This document shows, piece by piece, positions 32,858 through 39,600 of a stretch of DNA of 39,600 bases. The stretch comes from Selenomonas sp. Lineage in GTDB: Bacteria > Bacillota_C > Negativicutes > Selenomonadales > Selenomonadaceae. The notes under the pieces were generated by a model that searched no databases, was not told the DNA's origin, and saw only the letters and a program-made list of their open reading frames with translations. How positions within the stretch are numbered: position 1 is the stretch's first letter; the number at the start of each line of letters is the position of its first letter. The translations under genes were made by a program, and so were the position numbers. The DNA is taken from NCBI RefSeq assembly GCF_024693525.1, contig NZ_JAILKR010000063.1:1-39600 (forward strand), given 5' to 3'.

Positions 32858-34276
32858 ATGGATGCTTCGTTACCTAAGAACATGGCTGATAAGGCAGCTG
32901 AGCGCGCTGCTGCTCATGTTCGCATGTTCATCTATTTTGCCGCTGGTATGGCGGGGCTGCTGTTTGGCCTGGACCAAGGTGTCATATCTGGTGCTTTGCC
33001 GTTCATCAGTCAGGAATGGAATTTATCCAGTGCGGCCCAGGAATGGGTCGTCAGCTCGATGATGGTAGGAGCGGCTACTGGTGCAATCGTAGCATCGGTT
33101 ATGGCTAAGAAAATCGGCCGCAAAAAGAGCTTGATGATAGGCGCGACCCTGTTTATCGTCGGCTCGCTCGGTTCCGGTTTTGCTGTCAGTGCGGATATGC
33201 TCATCGGTTTTCGGTTGATTTTGGGCCTGTCCGTGGGTATTGCATCCTATACGGCGCCGCTTTATTTGGCTGAGATGTCGGATAAAAATGCCCGTGGACG
33301 GGTGATATCCGGTTATCAGTTGATGGTTACCGTGGGTATTCTCGCCGCATTCCTTTCCGATACAGCTTTCAGCTACAGCGGCAATTGGCGCATGATGCTG
33401 ATGGTTATTGCCCTGCCGGCTGTTTTGCTGCTGCTCACCGTCATTCGTCTGCCGGACAGCCCGCGCTGGCTGGCAGCTGTGGGGCGCATTGAGGAGGCTT
33501 CGGGTGTTTTGGAAGCCCTGCATGGCAGTGTCGAAATCGCCCGCGAAGAAATGAAAGATATTAAAGACGCCCTGAAAATCAAACAGGATGGCTGGGGGCT
33601 TTTCAAGGCAAATAAGAATGTCCGCCGGGCAGTATTTTTAGGAGTACTCTTGCAGGCAATGCAGCAGTTTACCGGGTTTAACGTCATCATGTATTATTCG
33701 CCGAAAATTTTGAGTCTTGCAGGTTTCTCGACCACGGAAGATCAGATGATTGGTACGGTTATCAATGGCATCGTCTTCGTGTTGTCCACGTTTATTGCCA
33801 TCTTCATGGTAGACAAAAACGGTCGCAAACCGACGCTCAAGATTGGCTTTGGTGTTATGGCGTTCTCCATGGCGGTGGTAGGTGTCTGCATGTCGCTGCT
33901 CGAAGCTGGCACGGCTGATGTGTCGATTTCGTATTTGGCAGCCATTATGACGATGGTCAGCATTGCTGGTTTTGGCATGAGTGCTGGTCCGATTGTCTGG
34001 GTTCTCTGCTCAGAAATCCAGCCGCTTAAATCCCGTGAGTTCGGTGTCGCCTGCTCGACGATGACCAACTGGATTACCTGTGCGATTGTCGGGGCAACGT
34101 TCCTGACGTTGGTCGATACCTTAGGGTCGGCTCATACCTTTTGGCTTTATGCTTTGCTCAATGGTTTCTTTATCGTCTTGACGATGGCCTATGTGCCGGA
34201 GACGAAGAATGTTACGCTGGAAAATATTGAGAAAAACCTCATGGAAGGCAAGAAGCTGCGCAATATTGGCTGTTGA
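32858..34276 (+). CDS. MFS sugar porter (AraE/XylE/GalP type)
   Basis: The 472-residue, 12-helix protein has the sugar-porter signatures: [18 protein letters not shown] in helix 1, [39 protein letters not shown] after helix 6, [17 protein letters not shown] in helix 7, and [12 protein letters not shown] at the end. This family brings in pentoses or hexoses with H+. Placed 14 bases after xylB, free xylose or arabinose is the likely cargo. Confidence 0.93.
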   Translation: MDASLPKNMADKAAERAAAHVRMFIYFAAGMAGLLFGLDQGVISGALPFISQEWNLSSAAQEWVVSSMMVGAATGAIVASVMAKKIGRKKSLMIGATLFIVGSLGSGFAVSADMLIGFRLILGLSVGIASYTAPLYLAEMSDKNARGRVISGYQLMVTVGILAAFLSDTAFSYSGNWRMMLMVIALPAVLLLLTVIRLPDSPRWLAAVGRIEEASGVLEALHGSVEIAREEMKDIKDALKIKQDGWGLFKANKNVRRAVFLGVLLQAMQQFTGFNVIMYYSPKILSLAGFSTTEDQMIGTVINGIVFVLSTFIAIFMVDKNGRKPTLKIGFGVMAFSMAVVGVCMSLLEAGTADVSISYLAAIMTMVSIAGFGMSAGPIVWVLCSEIQPLKSREFGVACSTMTNWITCAIVGATFLTLVDTLGSAHTFWLYALLNGFFIVLTMAYVPETKNVTLENIEKNLMEGKKLRNIGC

Positions 34277-34300
34277 GTATCTGCAGGGAGAGAGGGAAAA

Positions 34301-35716
34301 ATGGAAGCTTTGAAAAATTATAAGCTGAGTATGCGGGAAAAGACGGGCTACGCTATGGGCGACCTGGCCTGCAATCTCATCTATACCACGGTTTGCACCT
34401 ATCTCTTGTTTTTCTATACCAATGTTTATGGCCTGCCGGCGGAAATCGTTGCGACGATGTTCCTCGTCGTGCGCGTGATGGATGCCATTGTCGATCCGAT
34501 TGTCGGCACGTTTGTGGATAAGCATACCTTCAAGTACGGCAAGTTCCGGCCTTATCTGCTCTACGGTGCGTTTCCGTTTGCGGTGCTCGGCATTCTTTGC
34601 TTCAGCACGCCGGAGCTCACGCAGGGGGCGAGTGTCATCTATGCGTATGCAACCTATATTGGCCTGTCCTTGGTTTACACGACCATCAATATTCCGTATG
34701 GTGCGCTTACGGCGGCGATGACCCGTGATAACAAGGAAGTCGTCAGTATGACTTCGATCCGCATGCTCTGTGCGAATCTGGGCGGCCTTATCGTTTCCTT
34801 CGGCATCCCCGTACTGGTCACGATGATTTCTGGTAGCTATACGGGGGAGGAGTCCCGCTTTGGCTGGCAGGTGACCATGGGACTTTACAGTGTCATTGGC
34901 GCGCTGTTGCTGCTCTACTGTTTCTCGCAGACGAAGGAGCGCATCAAGATTGACCCGTCAAATGATGAGAAGCTGCGGTTTGTCGATGTGTTCAAACAGT
35001 TCAAGGTAAATCGTCCGCTCGTTGTCCTCAGCCTGTTCTTCATCATCCTCTTTGGCATGATGGCGGTTATGAATTCCATTGGCACGTACTTTGTTACCTA
35101 TAACTGCAACCGTCCGGATCTCATCCAGTGGTATGGCCTTATCGGTACCTTGCCGGCGTTCTTCCTGCTGCCGCTGGTGCCGACCTTCAATAAGCTCGTC
35201 GGCAAAATCAATTTGCTGCGCATTTCCCTGGCGCTGGGCATGATTGGCTGCATCGTCACCTATCTGGTGCCGGCAGACAATATCACGCTGGTGCTCATCG
35301 CGCGCTTTATCGGTTCGTGCGGCATCATCGTTGCAGGCGGCTTTATGTGGGCACTGATTCCGGAGACCATCGAGTATGGTGAGTACAAGACGGGCAAGCG
35401 GCTGAGCGGCATGATTTATGCCATTATCGGCTTCTTCTTCAAGTTTGGCCTGGCCTTGGGCGGCATCGTCCCGGGTTTCATGCTCGCGCGGTTTGGCTAT
35501 GTGGCCAATCAGGTGCAGACGCCGGAGGCCCTGCAGGGTATCTTGCTGACGACGACCTTGATTCCGCTGCTGTTCTTGGCGGTAGCATTCATTGACATCT
35601 GCTTCTATGGCTTGGATGATGAACGCTATCATGAGATTGTAGCAGAGCTTGAGAGCCGTCATGCGCAGGAACACGAGCAGGAACATGAGGGCATGCCAGC
35701 AACGGGAATCATGTAA
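34301..35716 (+). CDS. GPH-family glycoside-pentoside-hexuronide:cation symporter
   Basis: The 471-residue, 12-helix protein has the MelB/XynP-type opening REKTGYAMGDLACNLIYTT, the cation-site DAIVDPIVGTFVDKH with its conserved aspartates, KYGKFRPYLLYGAFPF, and a late ALIPETIEYGEYKTGKR. Relatives next to GH43 xylosidases import xylobiose and longer xylo-oligosaccharides. The C-terminal 20 residues are rich in His and Glu (SRHAQEHEQEHEG) and look disordered. Confidence 0.93.
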   Translation: MEALKNYKLSMREKTGYAMGDLACNLIYTTVCTYLLFFYTNVYGLPAEIVATMFLVVRVMDAIVDPIVGTFVDKHTFKYGKFRPYLLYGAFPFAVLGILCFSTPELTQGASVIYAYATYIGLSLVYTTINIPYGALTAAMTRDNKEVVSMTSIRMLCANLGGLIVSFGIPVLVTMISGSYTGEESRFGWQVTMGLYSVIGALLLLYCFSQTKERIKIDPSNDEKLRFVDVFKQFKVNRPLVVLSLFFIILFGMMAVMNSIGTYFVTYNCNRPDLIQWYGLIGTLPAFFLLPLVPTFNKLVGKINLLRISLALGMIGCIVTYLVPADNITLVLIARFIGSCGIIVAGGFMWALIPETIEYGEYKTGKRLSGMIYAIIGFFFKFGLALGGIVPGFMLARFGYVANQVQTPEALQGILLTTTLIPLLFLAVAFIDICFYGLDDERYHEIVAELESRHAQEHEQEHEGMPATGIM

Positions 35717-35734
35717 GTAAAAGGAGCACTTACC

Positions 35735-37354
35735 ATGAAGATAAAGAATCCAATCTTGAAAGGTTTCAATCCGGACCCGAGCATTGTGCGGGCCGGCGAT
35801 GATTATTATATTGCCACGTCGACGTTCGAATGGTTTCCGGGCGTGCAGATCCATCATTCCAGAGATTTGGTGCATTGGCAGCTGATTGCACATCCGCTCG
35901 ATACTACGGACATGCTGGACATGAAAGGTAATCCGGATTCGGGTGGGATCTGGGCGCCAGACCTTAGCTATGCCGATGGCAAGTTTTGGCTGATTTACAC
36001 CGATGTCAAGGTCGTCGATGGCATGTGGAAGGACTGCCACAACTATCTTACGACGGCCGAAGACATCAAGGGGCCGTGGTCAAAACCGGTGCTTTTGAAT
36101 GGTGCTGGCTTTGATGCGTCGCTGTTCCACGATCCGAGTGGCCGCAAATATCTGGTCAATATGTATTGGGATCAGCGTGTTTATCATCATAATTTCTATG
36201 GTATTGCGCTGCAGGAATATTCGGTGGCGGAAGAAAAACTCATCGGCCAGCCGGAAATCATCTATAAAGGCACGGATATCGCCTACACCGAAGGGCCGCA
36301 TCTTTACTACATCAATGATAGGTACTATCTGATGACGGCAGAAGGCGGCACGACGTATCAGCATTCGGAGACCATCGCGCGGAGCAAGGATATTCACGGC
36401 CCTTATGAAATCCAGCCAGATTATCCCCTGCTGTCGGCCTGGACGGATATCCATAATCCGCTGCAGAAATGCGGCCATGCGTCGCTCGTAGAAACGCAGG
36501 ACGGGCAGTGGTATCTGGCACATCTGACGGGGCGTCCGCTGCCGGCGCCGGCTGGCTTCCCGAGCCGTGAACGCGAGCAGCATGCCTATTGTCCGTTGGG
36601 CCGGGAGACGGCCATCGAGAAAATCGAATGGCGCGATGGCTGGCCCATCGTAGTCGGCGGCCGCCAGGGCAGTCTGGAGGTTGAAGCTCCGAATCTTCCA
36701 GTGCAGGAATGGGCTGCCACCTATGAAGAAGTCGATGATTTTGATGCGGCAAGTTTAAATATCAACTTCCAGACGCTCAGGATTCCGTTTACGGAAAAGC
36801 TCGGCAGTCTTTCGGCTCGGCCGGGATTCCTGCGGCTCTATGGCCGTGAATCCCTGCAGTCGAAATTCACGCAGGCGCATGTGGCCCGCCGCTGGCAGTC
36901 GTTTTCGTTTGATGCGCAGACAAGCGTAGAGTTCCAGCCGGTATCGTTCCAGCAGATGGCCGGGATGACCTGTTATTACAACACAGAGAATTGGTCGAGC
37001 ATCCATGTGACCTGGAATGAGAGCAAGGGGCGTTGCATCGATTTGGTTGTAGCCGACAATGGCAGCTTTTCCATGCCGCTAGCCGGTCAGGAAATCCCGG
37101 TGCCAGAGAAGGTAAAGACCGTCCACTTCAAGGTGGAGGTCCGCGGCCGGAATTACCGTTATGCGTATTCGTTTGATGGCAAGGCGTTTACATATCTGCC
37201 GGTCACCCTTGACAGCTGGAAACTGTCCGATGACTATGTGCAGGGCGGTGGCTTTTTTACCGGCGCGTTTGTCGGCATGAATTGCATCGACATTACGGGA
37301 ACGGCGCTGCCCGCTGACTTTGACTATTTCAGCTATAAAGAAATCGAAGAATGA
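35735..37354 (+). CDS. xsa: GH43 beta-D-xylosidase/alpha-L-arabinofuranosidase (SXA-like)
   Basis: The 539-residue protein has no signal peptide, so it acts in the cytoplasm on imported oligosaccharides. It has the five-bladed beta-propeller of GH43: catalytic base Asp14 (GFNPDPSIV), pKa modulator Asp127 ([14 protein letters not shown]) and catalytic acid Glu186 ([10 protein letters not shown]). These are the SXA numbers known from Selenomonas ruminantium. A beta-sandwich domain from about residue 330 completes the active site in that enzyme. It cleaves xylose from the non-reducing ends of xylo-oligosaccharides and also removes arabinose. It lies 18 bases after the GPH symporter. Confidence 0.96.
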   Translation: MKIKNPILKGFNPDPSIVRAGDDYYIATSTFEWFPGVQIHHSRDLVHWQLIAHPLDTTDMLDMKGNPDSGGIWAPDLSYADGKFWLIYTDVKVVDGMWKDCHNYLTTAEDIKGPWSKPVLLNGAGFDASLFHDPSGRKYLVNMYWDQRVYHHNFYGIALQEYSVAEEKLIGQPEIIYKGTDIAYTEGPHLYYINDRYYLMTAEGGTTYQHSETIARSKDIHGPYEIQPDYPLLSAWTDIHNPLQKCGHASLVETQDGQWYLAHLTGRPLPAPAGFPSREREQHAYCPLGRETAIEKIEWRDGWPIVVGGRQGSLEVEAPNLPVQEWAATYEEVDDFDAASLNINFQTLRIPFTEKLGSLSARPGFLRLYGRESLQSKFTQAHVARRWQSFSFDAQTSVEFQPVSFQQMAGMTCYYNTENWSSIHVTWNESKGRCIDLVVADNGSFSMPLAGQEIPVPEKVKTVHFKVEVRGRNYRYAYSFDGKAFTYLPVTLDSWKLSDDYVQGGGFFTGAFVGMNCIDITGTALPADFDYFSYKEIEE

Positions 37355-37383
37355 TTGTTAACTAGAATCGCGAGGTGTAGAAC

Positions 37384-38010
37384 ATGAAAATCAGTAATGT
37401 TAAGGAAAAAGAATTTCGTCCGTATGGCCGTGTGCTGCCGCTGGATGTCGAGGGCTTTGTAAAGACAATCAAAGCTCGTCCGGCAGTGAAGAAAGGCGAG
37501 GTGGTCTATGAGCCATCGGTGCGTGAGTTTGAGGAGCTGCCTCTCTATCAGGAACTCAAGGACAAGACGTATGGTGAGCAGGCTATCGAGTTTGGTCATT
37601 GCAGCGGCTGGAATGAGCAGCTCAATGCCGTCGAATATCATCGTTCTTCGGAAATCGATATTGCGGCTACCGACCTTTATCTGATTCTGGGACGCCAGCA
37701 GGATATTGATTATGAGACCAATACCTATGACACGAGCAAGATGGAAGTGTTCTTTGTGCCGGCCGGCACAGCTGTCGAGCTCTATGCAACGACGCTTCAC
37801 TATGCGCCGTGTGGCAAGGAAGGCCAGGAGTTCCGCTGCGGGGTGGTACTGCCGAAGGGAACGAATGAAGAGCTCCATGAACCCGTGGGAAAAGAAGCAG
37901 AAAATCGGCTGCTCTTTGCTGAGAATAAATGGTTGATTGCTCATAAAGAAAGTGGCCTGGAACAGGATGGAGCCTGGATTGGACTAAAGGGGAAAAATCT
38001 TACGTTATAA
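37384..38010 (+). CDS. DUF4867 family protein, function unknown
   Basis: The 208-residue soluble protein has no signal peptide or membrane segment. I recognise it as resembling the DUF4867 family, from the length, the opening FRPYGRVL and the FGHCSGWNEQLNAVEYHRSSE segment. The later FFVPAGTAVELYATTLHYAPC pattern looks like a cupin-type beta-barrel, with possible metal ligands (His, Glu, His). It is the last gene of the xylose operon, 29 bases after the xylosidase. A role in handling a sugar or sugar acid, such as an epimerase or mutarotase-like step, is only inferred. Confidence 0.75.
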   Translation: MKISNVKEKEFRPYGRVLPLDVEGFVKTIKARPAVKKGEVVYEPSVREFEELPLYQELKDKTYGEQAIEFGHCSGWNEQLNAVEYHRSSEIDIAATDLYLILGRQQDIDYETNTYDTSKMEVFFVPAGTAVELYATTLHYAPCGKEGQEFRCGVVLPKGTNEELHEPVGKEAENRLLFAENKWLIAHKESGLEQDGAWIGLKGKNLTL

Positions 38011-38026
38011 GCCAGTAAGTGGCAAA

Positions 38027-38068
38027 AGTACGAGCCGTCCTCGTCGGAGGAGGGCTCGTACTGGTTTT
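38027..38068 (+). terminator. Terminator of xylose operon
   Basis: AGTACGAGCCGTCCTC pairs with GGAGGAGGGCTCGTACT around a short loop, then GGTTTT. Confidence 0.85.
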
Positions 38069-38082
38069 CACATTCTTCGTTA

Positions 38083-38111
38083 TTTACGAATGATAAAAAA
38101 ATTGCTAAAAT
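38083..38111 (+). promoter_or_regulatory. Possible promoter of lacI-family gene
   Basis: TTTACG, 17 bases, then TAAAAT (38106-38111). The -35 match is weak. Confidence 0.4.
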
Positions 38112-38156
38112 ACGACTGAAGAGATTATGAGAAGCAGATAGCAGGGAAGAAATAGT

Positions 38157-39173
38157 ATGGTTACAATGAAGAAAATTGCCGAACTCTGCGGCGTCTCACG
38201 AGGAACTGTCGACCGTGCCTTAAATGGACGTGGACGCGTAAACGCCGAGACAGCAGCAAATATCCGTAAAATGGCCAAACAGCTTGGCTACGAACCAAAT
38301 CCGGCCGGCAAGGCGCTGGCAGCCCGCAAACACCGTCCGGTGGTCGGTATCATCCTTTCCTCGGAGGGAAATGCCTTCTTTGATCGTGTGATTGAGGGAA
38401 TCAAGGATGCAGCCGAAGAATATAAGATTTACGGCCTGCAGGTTGAAATCCATACCATGAAGGGCTATCTGCCCGAAGATCAATTGGCACTGATTGAATC
38501 CATTCAGTCGGATGTCAATGCGTTGATTTTGAATCCTATCAATGATAAACGGATTGTCCAAAAGATTGATGAGCTGGTGGATGCTGGGGTCTTTGTGGTC
38601 AATCTAAATAATGATGTGGATGGGTCAAAACGCCATTGTTATGTGGGCAGTGATTATTATAATGGCGGAATTACTGCCTGTGCGCTTTTGGAGGCGATGA
38701 TTGGAACCTCGGCCAAAATCGGGCTTATCCTGGGAAGCCGACAGGTACTTGGTCATAAGCAGCGATTGGAGGGGTTCTTTCACCGCATGAAACGGGTCAA
38801 GGACTTCTATGCTATCGATGTGATTGAGCATGACGATGATGAGATCTTTGCCTATGAGCGGACCAAGGAATTCCTGCGCATTCATCCAGAGACAACGGCA
38901 ATCTGTTCGCTGGCGGCTGGCGTATACGGCATCGGTCGGGCTGTTATGCAGCTGCCGGAGGAGAAGCGGCCGATGGTCATTACTTTCGACAGTGTGCCCA
39001 CCACGGTGGAGATGATGAAATTCGGTGTCGTGCGGGCAACGATTTATCAGCATCCTTACCGGCAGGGGCATCTGGCAGTCGATATCGCTTTTGCGTACTT
39101 GGTCAATGGCCGTTTGCCGGAAAAACGGGAATACATTATGAAAAATGAAATCCGCCTACTAGAGAATTTGTAA
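38157..39173 (+). CDS. LacI-family transcriptional regulator of xylose genes
   Basis: The 338-residue protein has a LacI helix-turn-helix (TMKKIAELCGVSRGTVDRALNGRGRVN, residues 3-28) and hinge (NPAGKALAARK). A periplasmic-binding-like sugar domain follows, beginning VVGIILSSEGNAFFDRVIEGIKDAA. The effector domain resembles RbsB/XylF-type proteins. The two palindromes at 31044 and 31265 have the size and central symmetry expected for its operators. ATG 38157 has AGGGAAG upstream; ATG 38166 is an alternative. It is transcribed separately after the operon terminator. Confidence 0.92.
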   Translation: MVTMKKIAELCGVSRGTVDRALNGRGRVNAETAANIRKMAKQLGYEPNPAGKALAARKHRPVVGIILSSEGNAFFDRVIEGIKDAAEEYKIYGLQVEIHTMKGYLPEDQLALIESIQSDVNALILNPINDKRIVQKIDELVDAGVFVVNLNNDVDGSKRHCYVGSDYYNGGITACALLEAMIGTSAKIGLILGSRQVLGHKQRLEGFFHRMKRVKDFYAIDVIEHDDDEIFAYERTKEFLRIHPETTAICSLAAGVYGIGRAVMQLPEEKRPMVITFDSVPTTVEMMKFGVVRATIYQHPYRQGHLAVDIAFAYLVNGRLPEKREYIMKNEIRLLENL

Positions 39174-39227
39174 CGAAGCAGAGGAAGAGGAGTTGTAAAA
39201 TTACAGTTTGTAGGTTACAGGAATCTC

Positions 39228-39445
39228 ATTCGAAGCAACTCTTCGCCGCCGCTAGGGGCAGTACCAACACTACGCGGGAGATGTTTTTCTAAACGAAATT
39301 TTTATCTTTAATTAAGCATCGAAAAAGTTGCAAAACGCGCTTCGCTTGAACGGTAGCAATTTTTCGACGAACGTTGAGGATAAAAATTTCGTTCTTCACG
39401 GAAAACATCAAACGCTTCGTTTATGGCACTGCCCCTAGCGGCGGC
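39228..39445. repeat. Full copy of dispersed palindromic repeat (MITE-like)
   Basis: The core at 39245-39445 is bounded by perfect 18-bp inverted ends GCCGCCGCTAGGGGCAGT and ACTGCCCCTAGCGGCGGC. Inside, AACGAAATTTTTATC (left) and GATAAAAATTTCGTT (right) also pair, as do CGAAAAAGTTGC and GCAATTTTTCG at the apex. The whole 201 bases can therefore form one long imperfect hairpin. 39228-39386 matches the reverse complement of 1-160. No transposase frame lies inside. Confidence 0.88.
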
Positions 39446-39463
39446 TGACTTTTGGAACTAAAA

Positions 39464-39594
39464 GCCTTCCCCTCTGGGGAAGGTGCCCCGTCAGGGGCGG
39501 ATGAGGTAGCAACTTAAGCTATTATGCTTATCGTAATGCGTATAAAGGGACCTCATCCGAGCGCTTCGCGCCCACCTTCCCCAGAGGGGAAGGC
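39464..39594. repeat. Second palindromic element, compound hairpins
   Basis: The ends CCTTCCCCTCTGGGGAAGG and CCTTCCCCAGAGGGGAAGG are each small palindromes. Next to them lie the mini-hairpins GCCCCGTCAGGGGC and GCGCTTCGCGC, and then GGATGAGGT pairs with ACCTCATCC. The unit is about 131 bases and non-coding. Similar GGGGAAGG/CCTCATCC repeats are, as I recall, scattered in other Firmicutes genomes. Confidence 0.8.
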
Positions 39595-39600
39595 AGTTTT

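Noticed and set aside
34958..36040. 360-codon minus-strand frame opposite the GPH symporter and xylosidase
   Set aside because: A long open antisense frame from codon bias; it spans two confidently identified genes and has a low-complexity composition.
1..39600. Insertion sequence or composite transposon bounded by the inverted end repeats
   Set aside because: No transposase frame lies in or beside either copy, and the genes between are ordinary chromosomal ones, so the copies look like independent dispersed repeats.
1..39600. CRISPR arrays, tRNA or rRNA genes
   Set aside because: No regularly spaced direct repeats and no cloverleaf-like or rRNA-like stretches were noticed on reading; tRNAscan-SE would be decisive for tRNA.

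Overview
The window is a chromosomal segment of a Selenomonas-like bacterium (Negativicutes). The best taxonomic evidence is the GH43 enzyme at 35735-37354. It has the length of the S. ruminantium beta-xylosidase/arabinofuranosidase SXA and places Asp14, Asp127 and Glu186 at exactly SXA's catalytic positions. The conserved ispD-ispF-cysS-mrnC-thyX-rlmB-yacP-sigH series, Firmicutes-type promoters and strong AGGAGG ribosome sites agree with this. No rRNA, tRNA, CRISPR array, prophage or transposase was seen.

Layout. 1-1420: a truncated dispersed palindromic repeat, then holA. 1424-3210 (minus): thiT, translationally coupled to an Fsr-like MFS transporter. 3392-5719: a flavodoxin, then a GntP-family permease behind a long structured leader. 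5832-6192 (minus): a 65-residue membrane protein whose leader can hide its own ribosome site. 6271-13325: an MFS transporter divergent from a LysR gene, then a collinear run of EamA transporter, membrane-anchored solute-binding protein, YesM-type histidine kinase and AraC-type response regulator. The last three resemble the HptARS/PgtABC sugar-phosphate sensing systems. 13461-14780: a secreted Agp-type glucose-1-phosphatase. 14833-15055: a free-standing transcription unit of about 185 nt with a 19-codon hydrophobic micro-ORF. 15162-20199: an FtsZ outside any division cluster, tcdA with a divergent GpsA homologue, a CarD-family regulator, and yacL. 20278-26528: the housekeeping ispD-to-sigH series. 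26605-29238: modABC behind a candidate molybdenum-cofactor riboswitch. 29509-39173: a xylan-oligosaccharide regulon, with a FucI-fold isomerase (minus) divergent from xylB, a sugar-porter MFS, a GPH symporter, the SXA-like xylosidase and a DUF4867 protein, followed by a LacI-family regulator. 39228-39600: two dispersed palindromic elements.

How the genes work together. In the xylose block, xylo-oligosaccharides probably enter through the GPH symporter and are cut inside the cell by the xylosidase. Free pentose enters through the MFS, is isomerised (the only isomerase here is FucI-like, not XylA) and is phosphorylated by XylB. Two matching operators, each just downstream of one of the divergent promoters, probably bind the LacI protein. 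In the sensor block, the binding protein has no ABC permease or ATPase beside it and sits with a kinase and regulator, so it is more likely a sensor than a transporter. The adjacent secreted phosphatase is its most obvious candidate target.

The points most worth follow-up are the micro-ORF transcript, the self-occluding leader at 6030-6156, the FucI-like isomerase standing in for XylA, the HptARS-like/phosphatase module, the stand-alone FtsZ and the palindromic repeat families.
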